The notes: a model not told the origin generated them from the letters alone. Positions 54,680-64,000 are shown, counted from the stretch's first letter. The stretch: DNA of 64,000 bases from Scortum barcoo (GCA_023238725.1 CM041534.1:310001-374000); one strand, 5' to 3'. Translations and numbers: made by a program.

Positions 54680-55720
54680 CAACAGAGATGTTAAAAGAGC
54701 CATTGGGTTCTGGCTGCAGACTTTGCATCCACTCCATTTGTGTCAGATGGTTATGTTTCATTGGTTGGGAATGAGAAGGAAGTATCTGTGAAGATCTTAA
54801 GAGATCCAGGGGCCCTGGATTCCTTTATTTTGGGCTTGTCATTACCTTTTGCTCATAAGTCAGACAGTGGTACCAGTATTACAATACAAGGAATGGGAAT
54901 GACACTGTCTTCAGAGCTGCTCCAAGGTGACGTAACCATGGTGGTGCATCCTGCTTTAACCATGCGAGGAACACAGGTCATCTAGGGGAATGACCTGGCT
55001 GGGGTGAGAGTGTGGCCTGACATGTGCCGTGTGTGTTGCTGGTGAGTTTAATCCTAAACATTCAGATGAGAAACGTGTGTCTGTATTTCCTGTTCTGGGT
55101 TTTCCCTTGTTTACAACCCGCAGTGACCTGGTGAAGTAGCAAAAGAATGATCTGTATAGTCATATTCCGACAGATGAGGTGGAGAGTTCTCTCCACGTTT
55201 TTTTTCTCCAGGTTGGCTTGTTGGTGAGTAAGTGGTGCCTCAAGGGGATGGTTTTGTGGGTGAGGAAATTCTGCAAGTTGTTCTGTCCTTTTCACTCTGC
55301 CCCACCATGCTCCAGACTGCTCATGATGGTGTCGCAGGTCATCTAGGGTTGAGGAAAACGTATTTTTACTGGTCTTATGTGAAAAGGGATATGTCTGCTT
55401 TTGTTAAAACAACCAACTAAATTATGCCATCATTGAAAAGGAGGCCCTGGCACTCATCTGGGCTTTGAAACACTTTGAGGTTTATGCTGGTCAAGGGTTG
55501 AGATGGTATATACAGATCACCTCCCTCCACTACAAAACCCAAACCAGCGGTTATGTGTTGATGTCTTTTCCTCCAGCCATTTAATCTGGACTTTCTGTCT
55601 GTCTGTCTGTCTTTTCTTCTAGCCATTTTATCTGGACATCCAGCATGTGAAGGGGGCTGAAAATAGTGGCTGATGCCATGTCCAGAGCTATGTCTGTTCT
55701 CCCTGCAGTGTGTCTCACTC
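54680..55720 (+). pseudogene. Ty3/Gypsy pol fragment with rearranged domain order
   Basis: Protease: SDGYVSLVGNEKEVSVKILR, then DPGALDSFILG, where the catalytic D(T/S)G is DPG, and IQGMGM (54740-54985), continuing past a stop into GNDLAGVRVWPD. Integrase N-terminus: 'DGFVGEEILQVV' and TAHDGVAGHLGLRKTY with the two zinc-binding histidines, ending YVKRDMSAFVKT before the two cysteines (55235-55413). RNase H: NYAIIEKEALALIWALKHFE and VY, then YTDH (55418-55520), and VADAMSRA (about 55665-55690). Intact Gypsy pol is protease-RT-RNase H-integrase; here the RT is missing and integrase precedes RNase H. A 27-bp near-duplicate (55565-55591 and 55611-55637) flanks a ctgt run. Dead. Confidence 0.8.
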
Positions 55721-55889
55721 TCTACCCACTGGGGTTGTTTCCTAAGGTACCGAGGTTGCTAAGGTGATGGCCCTAGTGGTTGTAGGTTGGGACTGCTTGC
55801 AGGTTGTAGAAATGTCACATTACATTCATTATACCAGTGACTTATCCAGTACCCTGTGTTGTAAATATTTTTAATGATGGTTATATGTT

Positions 55890-56460
55890 TATTAGCTGAG
55901 GTGATTTCTGGGAGTTCCACACTTACCTCCACCATCATGAAGTGCTTTGAGTGGTTAGTGAAATCTTTCATCACCTCCTCCCTCCCAAACACATTGGACC
56001 CACTTCAGTTTGCCTATAGACCCAATAGGTCAACTGCAAATGCCATTGCTCACACCTTCCACACTGCCCTCTCCCACTTGGACCAGAGAGGACACATGTG
56101 TGAGAATGCTGTTCATTGACTACAGTTCAACATTCAACACTATTGTGCCCTCCATGCTCATCACCAAGCTCAGAGACCTCTGGCTCAACACTGCCCTCTG
56201 TGACTGGATCCTGAACTTCTTGACGGGCAGGCCCCTGGGTATGCGGATAGGCAACACTGTACTCCCAGGACAGAGCGACCGTCCATGGAGGACCTCTATA
56301 CCCAACGGTGTGTAGAAGTGTAGGAAAAAGACCAGCAGGATCATAAAAGACCCAAATCACAACAGCCACAGAGTGTTTTGAGTACTGCCACCTGGCTGAC
56401 AGGACTTCAGCATTCAAGCCCACACCAGCAGGCTCATCCCCCAAGCAATAAGACTGTTAA
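55890..56460 (+). pseudogene. L2-type LINE fragment, RT active site deleted
   Basis: 55930-56115 reads IMKCFEWLVKSFITSSLPNT and DPLQFAYRPNRSTANAIAH. 56105-56260 in the next frame reads MLFIDYSSTFNTIVPSMLIT, CDWILNFLTGRPLGMRIGNT. The following segment, which should hold QGCVLSP and FADD, is missing. The text resumes at 'MEDLYTQRC' (56288) and 'RRIIKDPNHNSHRVF' (about 56340-56380), then 'SRLIPQAIRLLN' (about 56425-56460). The internal deletion joins codons about 180 residues apart in intact LINEs of this type. It is a separate copy from those at 5896 and 19545. Confidence 0.8.
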
Positions 56461-56958
56461 ATTCAACTTAATTACACCTTTACAGTTTTTCTCAGTTGCT
56501 TTAGTGCATTTCTCACATCACTATTAACATTTGCACAACAGTTAGTGCATTTCTTAAAACAATTAGTACAAACTTCAAAACCTAGTTGATAAATTGCAAA
56601 AGCGTGTCACTTGCTCAAGATGGATAGTTCATTCCTGTCAGTGAAACTGTCAGTGTCATCATAATGAGAGGTCTTGACACCATTGTTAATGAACAAGATA
56701 GTCAAATGGCTTTGTCATGTTTTCATTATGACAGTTTACTCTGTAAGTGTTTTCCAATGCAAAAAAGTCAGATCTTGGTGACACTACCTGAAAATGGCCA
56801 AGACAGCGCTATGCACTATTTGTACAGCCATTTGAAAACTACAGTAAAGTTACACATTACTGTATTTAGTGTGGTAACTGAGTACAAGACACTGAATATG
56901 TATGTTTCACATTTTTACTGCATATGCTATTTGCAATTCTAATTTGTTCACAGCATTG

Positions 56959-57582
56959 TGTTACGCCCCAGTCTAGGGGAATCTGGGGCACAACATAAAG
57001 GGTGTGACTCCCTCTCTTTGTTCTCCCAAGGATGACCAGAAGATAACTTTTGCAGTCCAACAAATTTATTTACAAAAAAAAACTGGGTTATAGGCGTCAG
57101 GGTGAGCATGGCCGAAACAACAAACAAAACTTACCTCATCATAATAAAAATAAAATACAGGTATCTGAACCTGCCTCCCTAAACATAAACAGGAGAAAAC
57201 GTACGAAAAGAAAATAGCTTCTCCCCCCTACAAGAAAACCCGGACTGCATCAAATAAATAACAACTCAAAGGTGGTCTCGCTGCACATGCGCAGCACCAC
57301 ACACAACAGTTCGAATTAACAAAGGCACACAGCACACCACAGTCTGGTCGGGAGTAGGGTGAATGAAAGAGAGCCCCCGGCCGGCATGGGTGGGTCCCAT
57401 TTTAAACCTGGTCCTGCTGATCCTCCGTCCAATCACCAGGCCACCACCTACACAGAACACAAGAGGGAAGGAGGAGAAGGACAAAGAAACAACACCTCTC
57501 CTCAGGCAGGGAGAGACAACACACACTGGGGAAGATACAGACACAGACACTGAACATAATCTTATGACCCCGGGTCATAACA
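56959..57582 (-). mobile_element. Solo LTR (624 bp) with ATTG duplication
   Basis: TG...CA tips (tgttacgcccc and gggtcataaca), flanked by attg on each side (56955-56958 and 57583-57586). Read on the minus strand it has a promoter-like TTTAAAA (near 57403), a CpG-containing middle and an AATAAA polyadenylation signal (about 57066). Near its end lies a gccccag...ctggggc inverted repeat. It is unrelated in sequence to the 38159-type LTRs. No internal region is present. Confidence 0.88.
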
Positions 57583-57764
57583 ATTGTGCAAAAGAAAAGT
57601 ACACTACAGTCATGTATTTACAACAAACATAAGAAACAGCCTTTGGGTTAGAGCTGTGCACAACTGTAAACAATATTATAGTACATATTGTAACTGAACA
57701 TACAGAGTACTGTAAATCATTCCTGCACATCCAGACGTTCCTGTCTGTCTGGACATATATTTTC

Positions 57765-58060
57765 ATCTACATCACAGCGAATATCATCCCTTGCAATGCA
57801 GCGAGGAAAGTATCTCCTTGAGTGGCGAATCCACCCTCTACAGGACTGCATCCATGGCTGCTAGCAGGGCCATTTGGGTATGTTGATGCTGGTCATATAC
57901 CTTCCACCTTCAGGCAGAGAAAAACTCCTCTATTGGATTTAGGAATGGGGAGCAGGGAAGGAGATATTCCACCAGCATCTTTTCATGTGCTGCAAACCAC
58001 TGCCTGACCACATCTGAATCTGTCAACATACTTGCTAAGATGGTCTCCAATCAGACCAAT
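57765..58060 (-). pseudogene. IS630/Tc1-type transposase C-terminus
   Basis: On the minus strand, in two frames: a decayed 'WNISF.APHS.IQ' segment (the usual 'YLLPYSPFLNPIEEFFS' with the catalytic Glu, here lost), then GWIRHSRRYFPRCIARDDIR and CDVDENICPDRQERLD (about 57830-57735). The latter is very like the C-terminal end of a DDE_3-type transposase common in fish. Upstream catalytic Asp segments are not recognisable. Confidence 0.75.
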
Positions 58061-58439
58061 TTAGGAGACATTTCCAGGAAAAAAGATAAAGAAATGTATA
58101 AAATTTACTTGACAGATTTTGACATTTTTGTTTGTAATGACTCAAGCAATGAAATGAGGGCTACTAGTTTTATAGGGCATTCATAAGTATAGTTCATTTT
58201 GACTGACATGACATAAGCAAATGATATGATATATGATGATGTTATACAAACAGCAGAGAATTGTATGAAAGCAGTTGATGCATGTCCAAAAGTATTTGCA
58301 ATTTGTTTAAAGGAATGAGAAATTGTTAATGTGATGTCCACAAATGACTAAATGTTGTGGAGGATGAACTAATAGTTATGAGAATTTTAATTGTGATCAG
58401 AGAAATGCACCAAAACAACTAAGAAAAACTGTAAATACT

Positions 58440-58715
58440 TGCACCTTGTAAATGTGATAGTATTTTCATATTTTATTGTATATTTTTAGTTGTATATTTT
58501 ATTAAATTGTAATATTTTATTTTAGGTAAATATTTTATTTTATTATTTATTTTAGATCCACATCTATTTTTCTTTTTGCACTCTCTCTTTCTAAAATGAT
58601 TGAGCATTGTTTAAGGAGCCAGAGACTCAAGAATTTCATTGCCAGCGACTACTCCATGTAATTTTTGTGCACATGATAATAAAATCTTGAAATGAACTTA
58701 ATTGAATTTAATGAT
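58440..58715 (+). mobile_element. LINE 3' tail, plus strand
   Basis: tttttgcactctctctttct, agccagagactcaagaattt, cattgccagcgact and ataataaaatcttgaaatg follow the 'ggagcc...aatttcattg...ataataaa' pattern of L2-type LINE ends, preceded by an AT-rich taaattgtaatattttattt tract. No coding part. Confidence 0.55.
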
Positions 58716-59738
58716 GAAAGAACTGTGTTAAAGAATAGGAATAAAAGGCTACAACAGTCCCAGAAGAACTCAAGCCAATGCTTCTGTGCCACCTCTGGGA
58801 GCCTCTAAAGTTGTTAGTTATTACCTTGTCTTCAGAAATATATTATTATCATTATAGTAATAAAAAAGCCTAACTACTATCAGGTGTGGTCGATGGGTTC
58901 ATCACTATCACTTTGTAACCAACCAATCACAGCCTGGAAAAGGTTGAAAAAAGTTGACATGCTGCTCAAACTTGAAATGTTTAAATCATTGTTAAGCATG
59001 AATGGTTATTGATTACTGATAAGTTAGTATTTAGCATTAAAGCCCCAGTTGGTAAGATTAGGAGAATTCTTTATTATCAGGAGAATTCCCCTAATCTTGA
59101 AACTGAAAATGCTCTTATTTTGAAAATCAGAGTAAATATATGATCAGGTATTTGGTTCCAGAAACTCGCTTTTCTTCATTGCTCTTCCTGTATTTACTTA
59201 ACATTCCTGTTAACTGTTGTTTCTCATTGCTTGGTCATTTGGTTGTTGTTTACCCTCCATGCCCCTTGTGTAATGATAATATGTGTAATGATATTATTAA
59301 ATTCCAAATCCTACCAGAATAATCTACTAAGCATCAATACCGTTTACGTAGGAGAACTAAAGACTCAAGAGATAAAACAATGACAAAAACAGAACAGAAC
59401 AAGTATACTGCCATGCAGATTTGAGTTGAGTTGATGCTTTCTAGATCTGTTTGGATGATTATATATAGTGGCATTTTATACTGATAGCCACCACACAAAG
59501 CAAACATCATGAAAGCAACATCTTTGGCTGGTGGGATTTTTCATCCTTGAACCTTAGTTGCCGATACAGTGAGACCATTGGAGGTGCATGGCAAACTCAT
59601 GACTTTAGAGAGGCAAGTGATGACATACCTAAAGGGTATGTTCACTCAAATTAGTGGAAAACATATTTTCTTATTTAATTTTTGGGGAGATTTCTGTCTC
59701 CTCACCAGTGCAATGGAGGTCAAGAGAATTTATGATAG
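58716..59738. other. Unassigned; second copy of the 52685 repeat at 59040-59140
   Basis: Apart from a 60-codon frame at 59140-59322 without a motif, only the dispersed repeat match (59040-59140) stands out. Two nearby inverted segments, gattaggagaattct (59057-59071) and ggagaattcccctaatc (59081-59097), could pair into a hairpin. Confidence 0.35.
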
Positions 59739-59739
59739 T

Positions 59740-60405
59740 AGTGCAAACTGGAGTCACCTTATAAACTGGTAAAAGTGGCTAAAGTGGTTAAACTGGTTAA
59801 AGTAGTTAAAGTGGTTAAATTGGTTAAATTGGTTATAGTGTTAAAGCGGTTAATGTGAATACGCTTATGTCCTGTAAAGTGCATGTTACTGCCGGAGCCC
59901 CGGTCCTCTTTGTTCTCTCCAGTCTTGCAGGTTCCTCACTGATTCTGGTTGTGGTCCATCTGTCTGAGGTTCACTGGCCTGGTGGGGACATGATCTGTGT
60001 CTGTGTTGTGGAGAGAAGGTCGAGTGGCCAGAGCTCCATATGAGGACATCTAGAGATGCACCTGGACTCACAGACTCATTTCCATTACCTGTGATACCTT
60101 CACACATGGACTAAACCAATGAACCTCAGTTTATCTACAACTTATTACGACCCATGTATAACTCCATATATGACTGATGATGTTCTCTGTACATGTGGCA
60201 TCTAGGGAGAGGGATCCCTCATCTGTGGCTCTTCCTCAGGTTTCTTCTTTTTCCCATAAAGGGTTTTTTGAAGTTTTTCCTGACTCGGTTCGAGGGTCTA
60301 AGGACAGAGGGTGTCACAACTGTACAGATTGTAAAGCCCTCCGAGGCAAACAATGATGTTTGTGATTTTGGGCTCTAAATAAATAAATTTGAAATTTTGA
60401 AATAA
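59740..60405 (+). mobile_element. LINE 3' UTR copy, plus strand
   Basis: Starts with the decamer array ggctaaagtggttaaactgg (59768-59845), then gcatgttactgccggagccc, ggttcctcactgattctggt, cagagctccatatgaggaca, gagagggatccctcatctgt, and ends gggctctaaataaataaatt plus tgaaattttgaaat. It is the same family as 48866-49500. The 'ctattgcacgtctgtccgtc' portion is deleted (after 60205). Confidence 0.85.
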
Positions 60406-60493
60406 TAATGACCAAATTGCTACACTGTAGAAAGGTGTCTTATTATTAACCAGACTCTGCTTCCAGGTACAGACTATCAATCAAATAGTTATG

Positions 60494-60800
60494 TGGACAG
60501 TTGGAATACGGTGGACCTAAATGCAAGGCAGACTGGACAGGGCTGATGTAGACCAATATGCATTTTTATTGGCTTACTGGCAGGCAGACAGGCAGGTACA
60601 GGCAGGCGGGTAAACTAAACTAACTGTTAGACATGTGAGAAGAAGTAAGTATATAAAATAAAACAGGAAGTGTGCATGGCCAAACAGAAAATGGACAAAG
60701 ACAAGAACAGAGAAGGAGAAATTGCAAACACAAAACACTCAAAGACAGTCAGAATAACAAGGAACACAGGGAGGGAGACTTGCAAACACATATTTTGACA
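60494..60800 (-). mobile_element. LTR fragment, minus strand
   Basis: ggaatacggtggacctaaat, gcaaggcagactgg, the caggcagacaggcaggtaca block, gtgagaagaagtaagta and gaacacagggagggagac follow the order of 23395-25150. The middle (around ggagacaggtgag) and the right tip are missing. Confidence 0.65.
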
Positions 60801-61735
60801 TTTCAAAAAGATGCTGGAAGTTCATTTACAATGTGTATGGCATGGAATTATTTAAAGCACAGTATCATAATATGGTCTCACCATGTTATTGTTATGTCAG
60901 AATAGAAGACCAAACGATGTAATGCCCTTTACATTTTAGATACAATTTTACAGTGATATTTTACAACATATGTACATATTTACCATATTTACACAGTGCA
61001 ATTAATTTGGTGACTGACAATAATGCAACTCAACCCTGCCACCTTGTGACCAAAATCCATAACAACGAATGAAAATGTGGCAGTAAATTTACAATGCACT
61101 TCACATTCCTTGGAACTGCACAGTGTTACAATTAGAAGAAAATAATAAAGAATACATACATTAAGCCTTATATAATACTGCAAGTTTTTCTAACCTCAAG
61201 TGGAAAATTATATAACAAATTTGCCCACTGGTTACATGTGTTAAAAAATGATTCATGAAAAATAAATCAGAACATTACAGTAGGAGTTGGAGTAGGAGTG
61301 TGACAGTCTAGTTATAGTTACCGCAAGCTCTGTATTTATTTCAGATTTTGGTTCAAACTTTACAGTACAATACATAGTCATTATACAAGCAGTGAGGTAT
61401 TATAAGTAAGCAGTTCAGCTTGGTGAGTAGAAAGGTATCCATGACATCTGGTATAGATATGAATAGTCTCCACATAATAATCAACGGGCTGATAAGTCAA
61501 TATAACAACAAGACAAGACAAGAAATCTAAATTAAACAAAAACAAAAAGAGTAACAAGATTGCCTGCTGGATTTTCTTTCTTTATGCACCGTGAGTGCCT
61601 CTTGCCTGCACTGAATTCCCATTTTCAGTGTAAGCGAACTCAACATTTTACTGTCCATTTGTACAAACAATATGTTTCTCTCCTGTTTAATGGCAGATCA
61701 ATCATGATATTTTGCCTCAGTCTAGACCATCTAAA
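60801..61735. other. Unassigned sequence upstream of the candidate promoter
   Basis: AT-rich with no recognised element. If the exon at 62133 is real, this is its upstream flank. Confidence 0.35.
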
Positions 61736-61810
61736 TGGAAGAGGGACCGATGAGCAGGAGGAGAGAGGGAGGAGCCAGTCTTTTAAGCACTTTCCTCACT
61801 GACTGTACCA
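61736..61810 (+). promoter_or_regulatory. Candidate core promoter
   Basis: A purine-rich block (gaggagagagggaggagcca), then a weak TATA-like tcttttaag (61777-61785) and a pyrimidine-rich initiator-like tcctcactgactg about 10-20 bp further. The position suits a 5' leader of about 330 bases. It is inference only; no CpG island is evident. Confidence 0.3.
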
Positions 61811-62132
61811 TAGAGAGAGAGAGACACAGGGAGGAGAGAAAGAGCCAGTGAACAAGAGAGCAGAATCAGAACAAGCAAGCATGTAAGCCAGGGTACTGAA
61901 GCAAGCCTGATGCACACAGACTGAAGGGCAAGGAGGAATGCAGGGAGTAAAAGAGACATTCAGCTGTGAAGACTAAAGACAAATTCAAAGAAAGAAAGGA
62001 GAAAAAAGAAGACTCTGTCGTACTGAGTGACAAGCAGTGGAGGGAGGAAGCTACAGTGCTTTAACTCCACACACTCTGTGTATCCCAACTATTAATTCTG
62101 CCTCAACATCGGCGTCTCACTCTTCTACAACA
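61811..62132 (+). other. Probable 5' leader of the gene starting at 62133
   Basis: Purine-rich (agagagagagacacagggag, gaaagaaaggagaaaaaag), with higher complexity than its surroundings. It ends tcttctacaaca before the ATG. The upstream ATG at 61881 (gcATGTAA) is an immediate start-stop. The exact transcription start is unknown. Confidence 0.4.
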
Positions 62133-62181
62133 ATGATTTCCTGGCTGCTACTTCTCCTTCTCTGCTGCTTTGCCAGCACGG
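62133..62181 (+). CDS. First coding exon: signal peptide of an unknown secreted/membrane protein
   Basis: The ATG at 62133 has A at -3 (acaacaATGA). The 16 complete codons read MISWLLLLLLCCFAST, a classic signal peptide core (seven hydrophobic residues, then CCFAST with small residues for cleavage). After one base (G, 62181) comes the consensus donor GTAAGT (62182-62187), giving a phase-1 intron. Signal exons followed by phase-1 introns are typical of vertebrate extracellular modular proteins (immunoglobulin, EGF, CUB and similar domains, which are mostly phase 1-1). No second exon is recognisable before the window ends, so the protein cannot be named. A chance ORF with a chance donor is possible, but the start context, hydrophobic profile, donor and purine-rich leader agree. 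Confidence 0.6.
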
Positions 62182-62187
62182 GTAAGT
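62182..62187 (+). other. Consensus 5' splice donor
   Basis: GTAAGT directly after ACGG matches the vertebrate donor consensus (MAG|GTRAGT) from +1 to +6. It defines the end of the signal-peptide exon. Confidence 0.55.
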
Positions 62188-62456
62188 GAACAAAGCTTTT
62201 TTATCTATCAGTGTCCTCTTTCACTGTCTGCAAGTTTAGATGCAGTCCCTCCCCTTTGGGGCACGACGTAATATCAGTGCTTAATATTGGTGCATAGCTC
62301 TCTCACACCAGTGTGTAATGTCTTACCTGTTTTCTGTAAGCAATGTCTCAGTTTGTCAGGAGAGCTGATTTACTGAGTCTACCATATGTTGGGTGATGAG
62401 GGTGAAGGATTGGGTACTGACCACATGACCACAACAATAACTTAAAATACAATATA
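62188..62456 (+). other. Start of putative intron 1
   Basis: No coding motif. The T-rich aagcttttttatctatcagt near the donor could mimic an acceptor but is too close to the donor. Confidence 0.35.
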
Positions 62457-62924
62457 CAGATGGGTGACAAATTAAAGAACAACCTGGATAAATAAAGGGG
62501 GATAGATAACAAATGCAGATGCCTCCATATAAGTGGCATGCTGGCATGGTTTAGGTCCACTTGTCCCCTTAGGGGGAAGGGTTGATGCAAAGCAGTAGTA
62601 AATATTCTGAGTGATCATCATTATACTTAGAGTTCTCTTCCAGGGGCTTCATCAAGGGATGAAAATGATGTGAATCATGTACTATGGCCTGCACAGTCAC
62701 CACATCTCAACCCAACTGAACAGCTATGGGAGATTTTAGAGCGACGTATTACAGAGAGCTCTCCACCACCATCATCAAATCACCAAAGGAGGGAATGTCT
62801 TTTGAAGAATGGTATGCATCCCGCCAGGAGAGTTCAGAGCATTGAGGCTGTTCTGCAGACATTTTTTAGCCCAGCACCTTACTAACACATTTAAAGGTTT
62901 TACATTTAATTTGTCACCAATCTA
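62457..62924 (+). mobile_element. Internally deleted Tc1/mariner element
   Basis: Ends agatgggtgacaaattaaag (left) and the complement of cattt aatttgtcaccaatct (right) form inverted repeats of about 20 bp, with TA next to the left end. The element is under 470 bp. The interior keeps only the transposase C-terminus (62670-62882). Confidence 0.75.
62670..62885 (+). pseudogene. Tc1-type transposase C-terminal remnant
   Basis: The frame reads VLWPAQSPHLNPTEQLWEIL and ERRITESSPPPSSNHQ, then QSIEAVLQTFFSPAPY before a stop at 62883. The 'SPHLNPTEQLW' block holds the Glu of the DD34E triad. The first two-thirds of the transposase, including both Asp residues, are deleted between the left end and here. 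A frame change falls around 62800 ('LLKNG' for 'LLEEW'). Confidence 0.8.
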
Positions 62925-63600
62925 TTATTGCCAAGGCCTTAATGCTGTGTAATATTTGCTACACATGCTACATAGTCTGTGTCTGTAAGACAGTCTGCGC
63001 TGTGGACAATCTGGTTTGTTAATTTCAATCAGCCTCATCTGCATGAAACAGAGTCTTTGTCTGTATATGTAAACTGTATGTGTATGTTTATTCCAACTAA
63101 ACTTTTCTTTAATCTTGTCTGAGCACTCTTGTTGATGCAATAAATTGTGAAACAAATGAGCAAATTAGAGCTGAGAGCTGGAAAGTGCTGATTGAAAAAT
63201 CTATGAAAGCTCTGACTGGTCTTATTGATTTTTGTTGCCACTGTCCACTGGCTAGTGATGACTTCATAGTTGCCACAGCTAAAGAATCTGAAATTACTGG
63301 ATTCATTGCTGTCATGTGGGTTTACGCTGCAGCGTTTCCTAGAAATATTTTCTTACACAAAAGATTATTGTTGCCCTAGATACTTGCAATTAGCTATGAA
63401 CACTAATTCATGTCCATTTTTCTTGACTATTGTACATGAGCAGAAGTGGAATCTAAACTGGACTTCATACCAAGCCTGTCCTGTAGAGCAAATATTTTTT
63501 TGGTCATCATTCAAAGCTGCAAATCACGCACAACCAAATACTTACAGATTATGCAGAAACATTGTAGCTGTACAGAAACACTGTGTTAAGTTTTCATGTC
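62925..63600 (+). other. Unassigned intronic-looking sequence
   Basis: The 136-codon frame 63270-63680 has hydrophobic stretches, no domain, and runs into the LTR, so it is not supported as a gene. Nothing else is recognised. Confidence 0.35.
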
Positions 63601-64000
63601 TGTCATGTTTCTGTTTCCTGTTCTGGCTTGTCTGTTTTATTTTGAAGTCCCTAACTCTCCTCTCGTTTCAGGTCCCTTAACTTCCTGCCCTTGTGTGTTT
63701 CCCGCCACCTTGTGAGATTGTCTGCCCCATACCCTGATTGTTTCCACCTGTTACCCATTACCTCATGTGTGTATATATTGTCTACGTTTTCCCTGTCTCG
63801 TTGCGTCTTGTTTGTGTGACCACATTCATGTGTTTGCTCCTGTCTGTGTTACGTGCCAAGACTATTGATCCAGCCATCAAGCCACATCATCGTTACCAAG
63901 CCCGTTGTTGTAAGACTTTTCCTGTATTAAATCAACTAAAAAGACTCTGCTGTGTCGGTTGTTCTGCATTTGGGTCCTTCTGCTCTGAGCGTCAGCATTA
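63601..64000 (+). mobile_element. LTR, plus strand, cut by the window end
   Basis: Starts TGTCATGTTTCTGTTTCCTG, the plus-strand form of the LTR start seen in inverse at 25183 and 38718. Then: acttcctgcccttgtgtgtt, ctgattgtttccacctgtta, tgtgtatatattgtct (a TATA-like box), attaaatcaac (polyadenylation-like) and ctgcatttgggtccttctgc. The 3' tip lies beyond the window. Confidence 0.75.

Larger units (their letters stand above)
56483..58431 (-). mobile_element. Tc1/mariner-superfamily transposon split by an LTR
   Basis: Inverted ends cagtttttctcagttgcttt (56483) and the complement of ..aacaactaagaaaaactg (58431), with TA on both sides. The inverted match extends about 40 bp (ttagtgcatttctc / gagaaatgcacca). 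The element without the LTR is about 1.3 kb. The right part carries the C-terminal end of a transposase on the minus strand; the rest of the coding region is degenerate or deleted. Confidence 0.85.

Noticed and set aside
63270..63680. 136-codon plus-strand frame with hydrophobic C-terminus
   Set aside because: No domain or splice context, and it runs straight into the LTR that starts at 63601. Such lengths are expected by chance in 64 kb.

Overview
The window looks like nuclear DNA from a bony fish, most probably a percomorph teleost. It is AT-rich and has no long open reading frames. It is packed with decayed transposable elements of kinds typical of teleosts: Tc1-like elements, an RTE/Rex3-like LINE ending in GATG repeats, several L2/CR1-group LINE lineages, Ty3/Gypsy-like LTRs and a BED-finger hAT relic. 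I see no bacterial operon, rRNA, tRNA or CRISPR array. Nearly every recognisable coding stretch is a broken transposon gene. Family names rest on protein motifs and terminal structure read by eye, without a database search.

Layout. 0-7 kb: LTR pieces, a hAT relic with a BED zinc finger, an orphan spliced-looking exon (2301-2433) and LINE fragments. 7-12.5 kb: the longest stretch without a recognisable element. 12.5-16.4 kb: a LINE endonuclease piece, then a minus-strand LINE that was invaded separately by a Tc1 element and by a solo LTR. 17.9-23.2 kb: two LINE copies, one nearly full length. 23.4-26.9 kb: an LTR interrupted by a Tc1-like element, then an LTR with a Pro/Ser/Ala-rich internal domain. 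27-31.7 kb: mostly unassigned, with one palindrome-bearing MITE-like repeat. 31.7-35 kb: a full-length Rex3-like LINE with a 13-bp target duplication. 35-46.4 kb: LINE tails and RT fragments plus a clean 560-bp solo LTR. 46.7-51.4 kb: a near-intact Tc1 element directly followed by a long LINE with its 3' UTR. 53.9-58.7 kb: a LINE tail, a rearranged Gypsy pol fragment, a deleted LINE, and a DNA transposon split by another solo LTR. 58.7-64 kb: another LINE 3' UTR and LTR fragments, and the best host-gene signal, a first exon encoding a signal peptide (62133-62181) with a consensus splice donor and a purine-rich 5' leader.

The nesting gives relative dates. LINEs at 13.3-16.4 kb are older than the Tc1 and LTR inside them. 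The LTR at 23.4-25.2 kb is older than its Tc1-like insert. The DNA transposon at 56.5-58.4 kb is older than its LTR. If the exon at 62.1 kb is real, everything to its right, including a deleted Tc1 element and an LTR, lies in intron 1 of a secreted or membrane protein. I did not find a convincing previously undescribed system. The most unusual structures are the order-scrambled Gypsy pol, the terminal-repeat collapse in one Tc1 copy and the two unidentified host-like exons.
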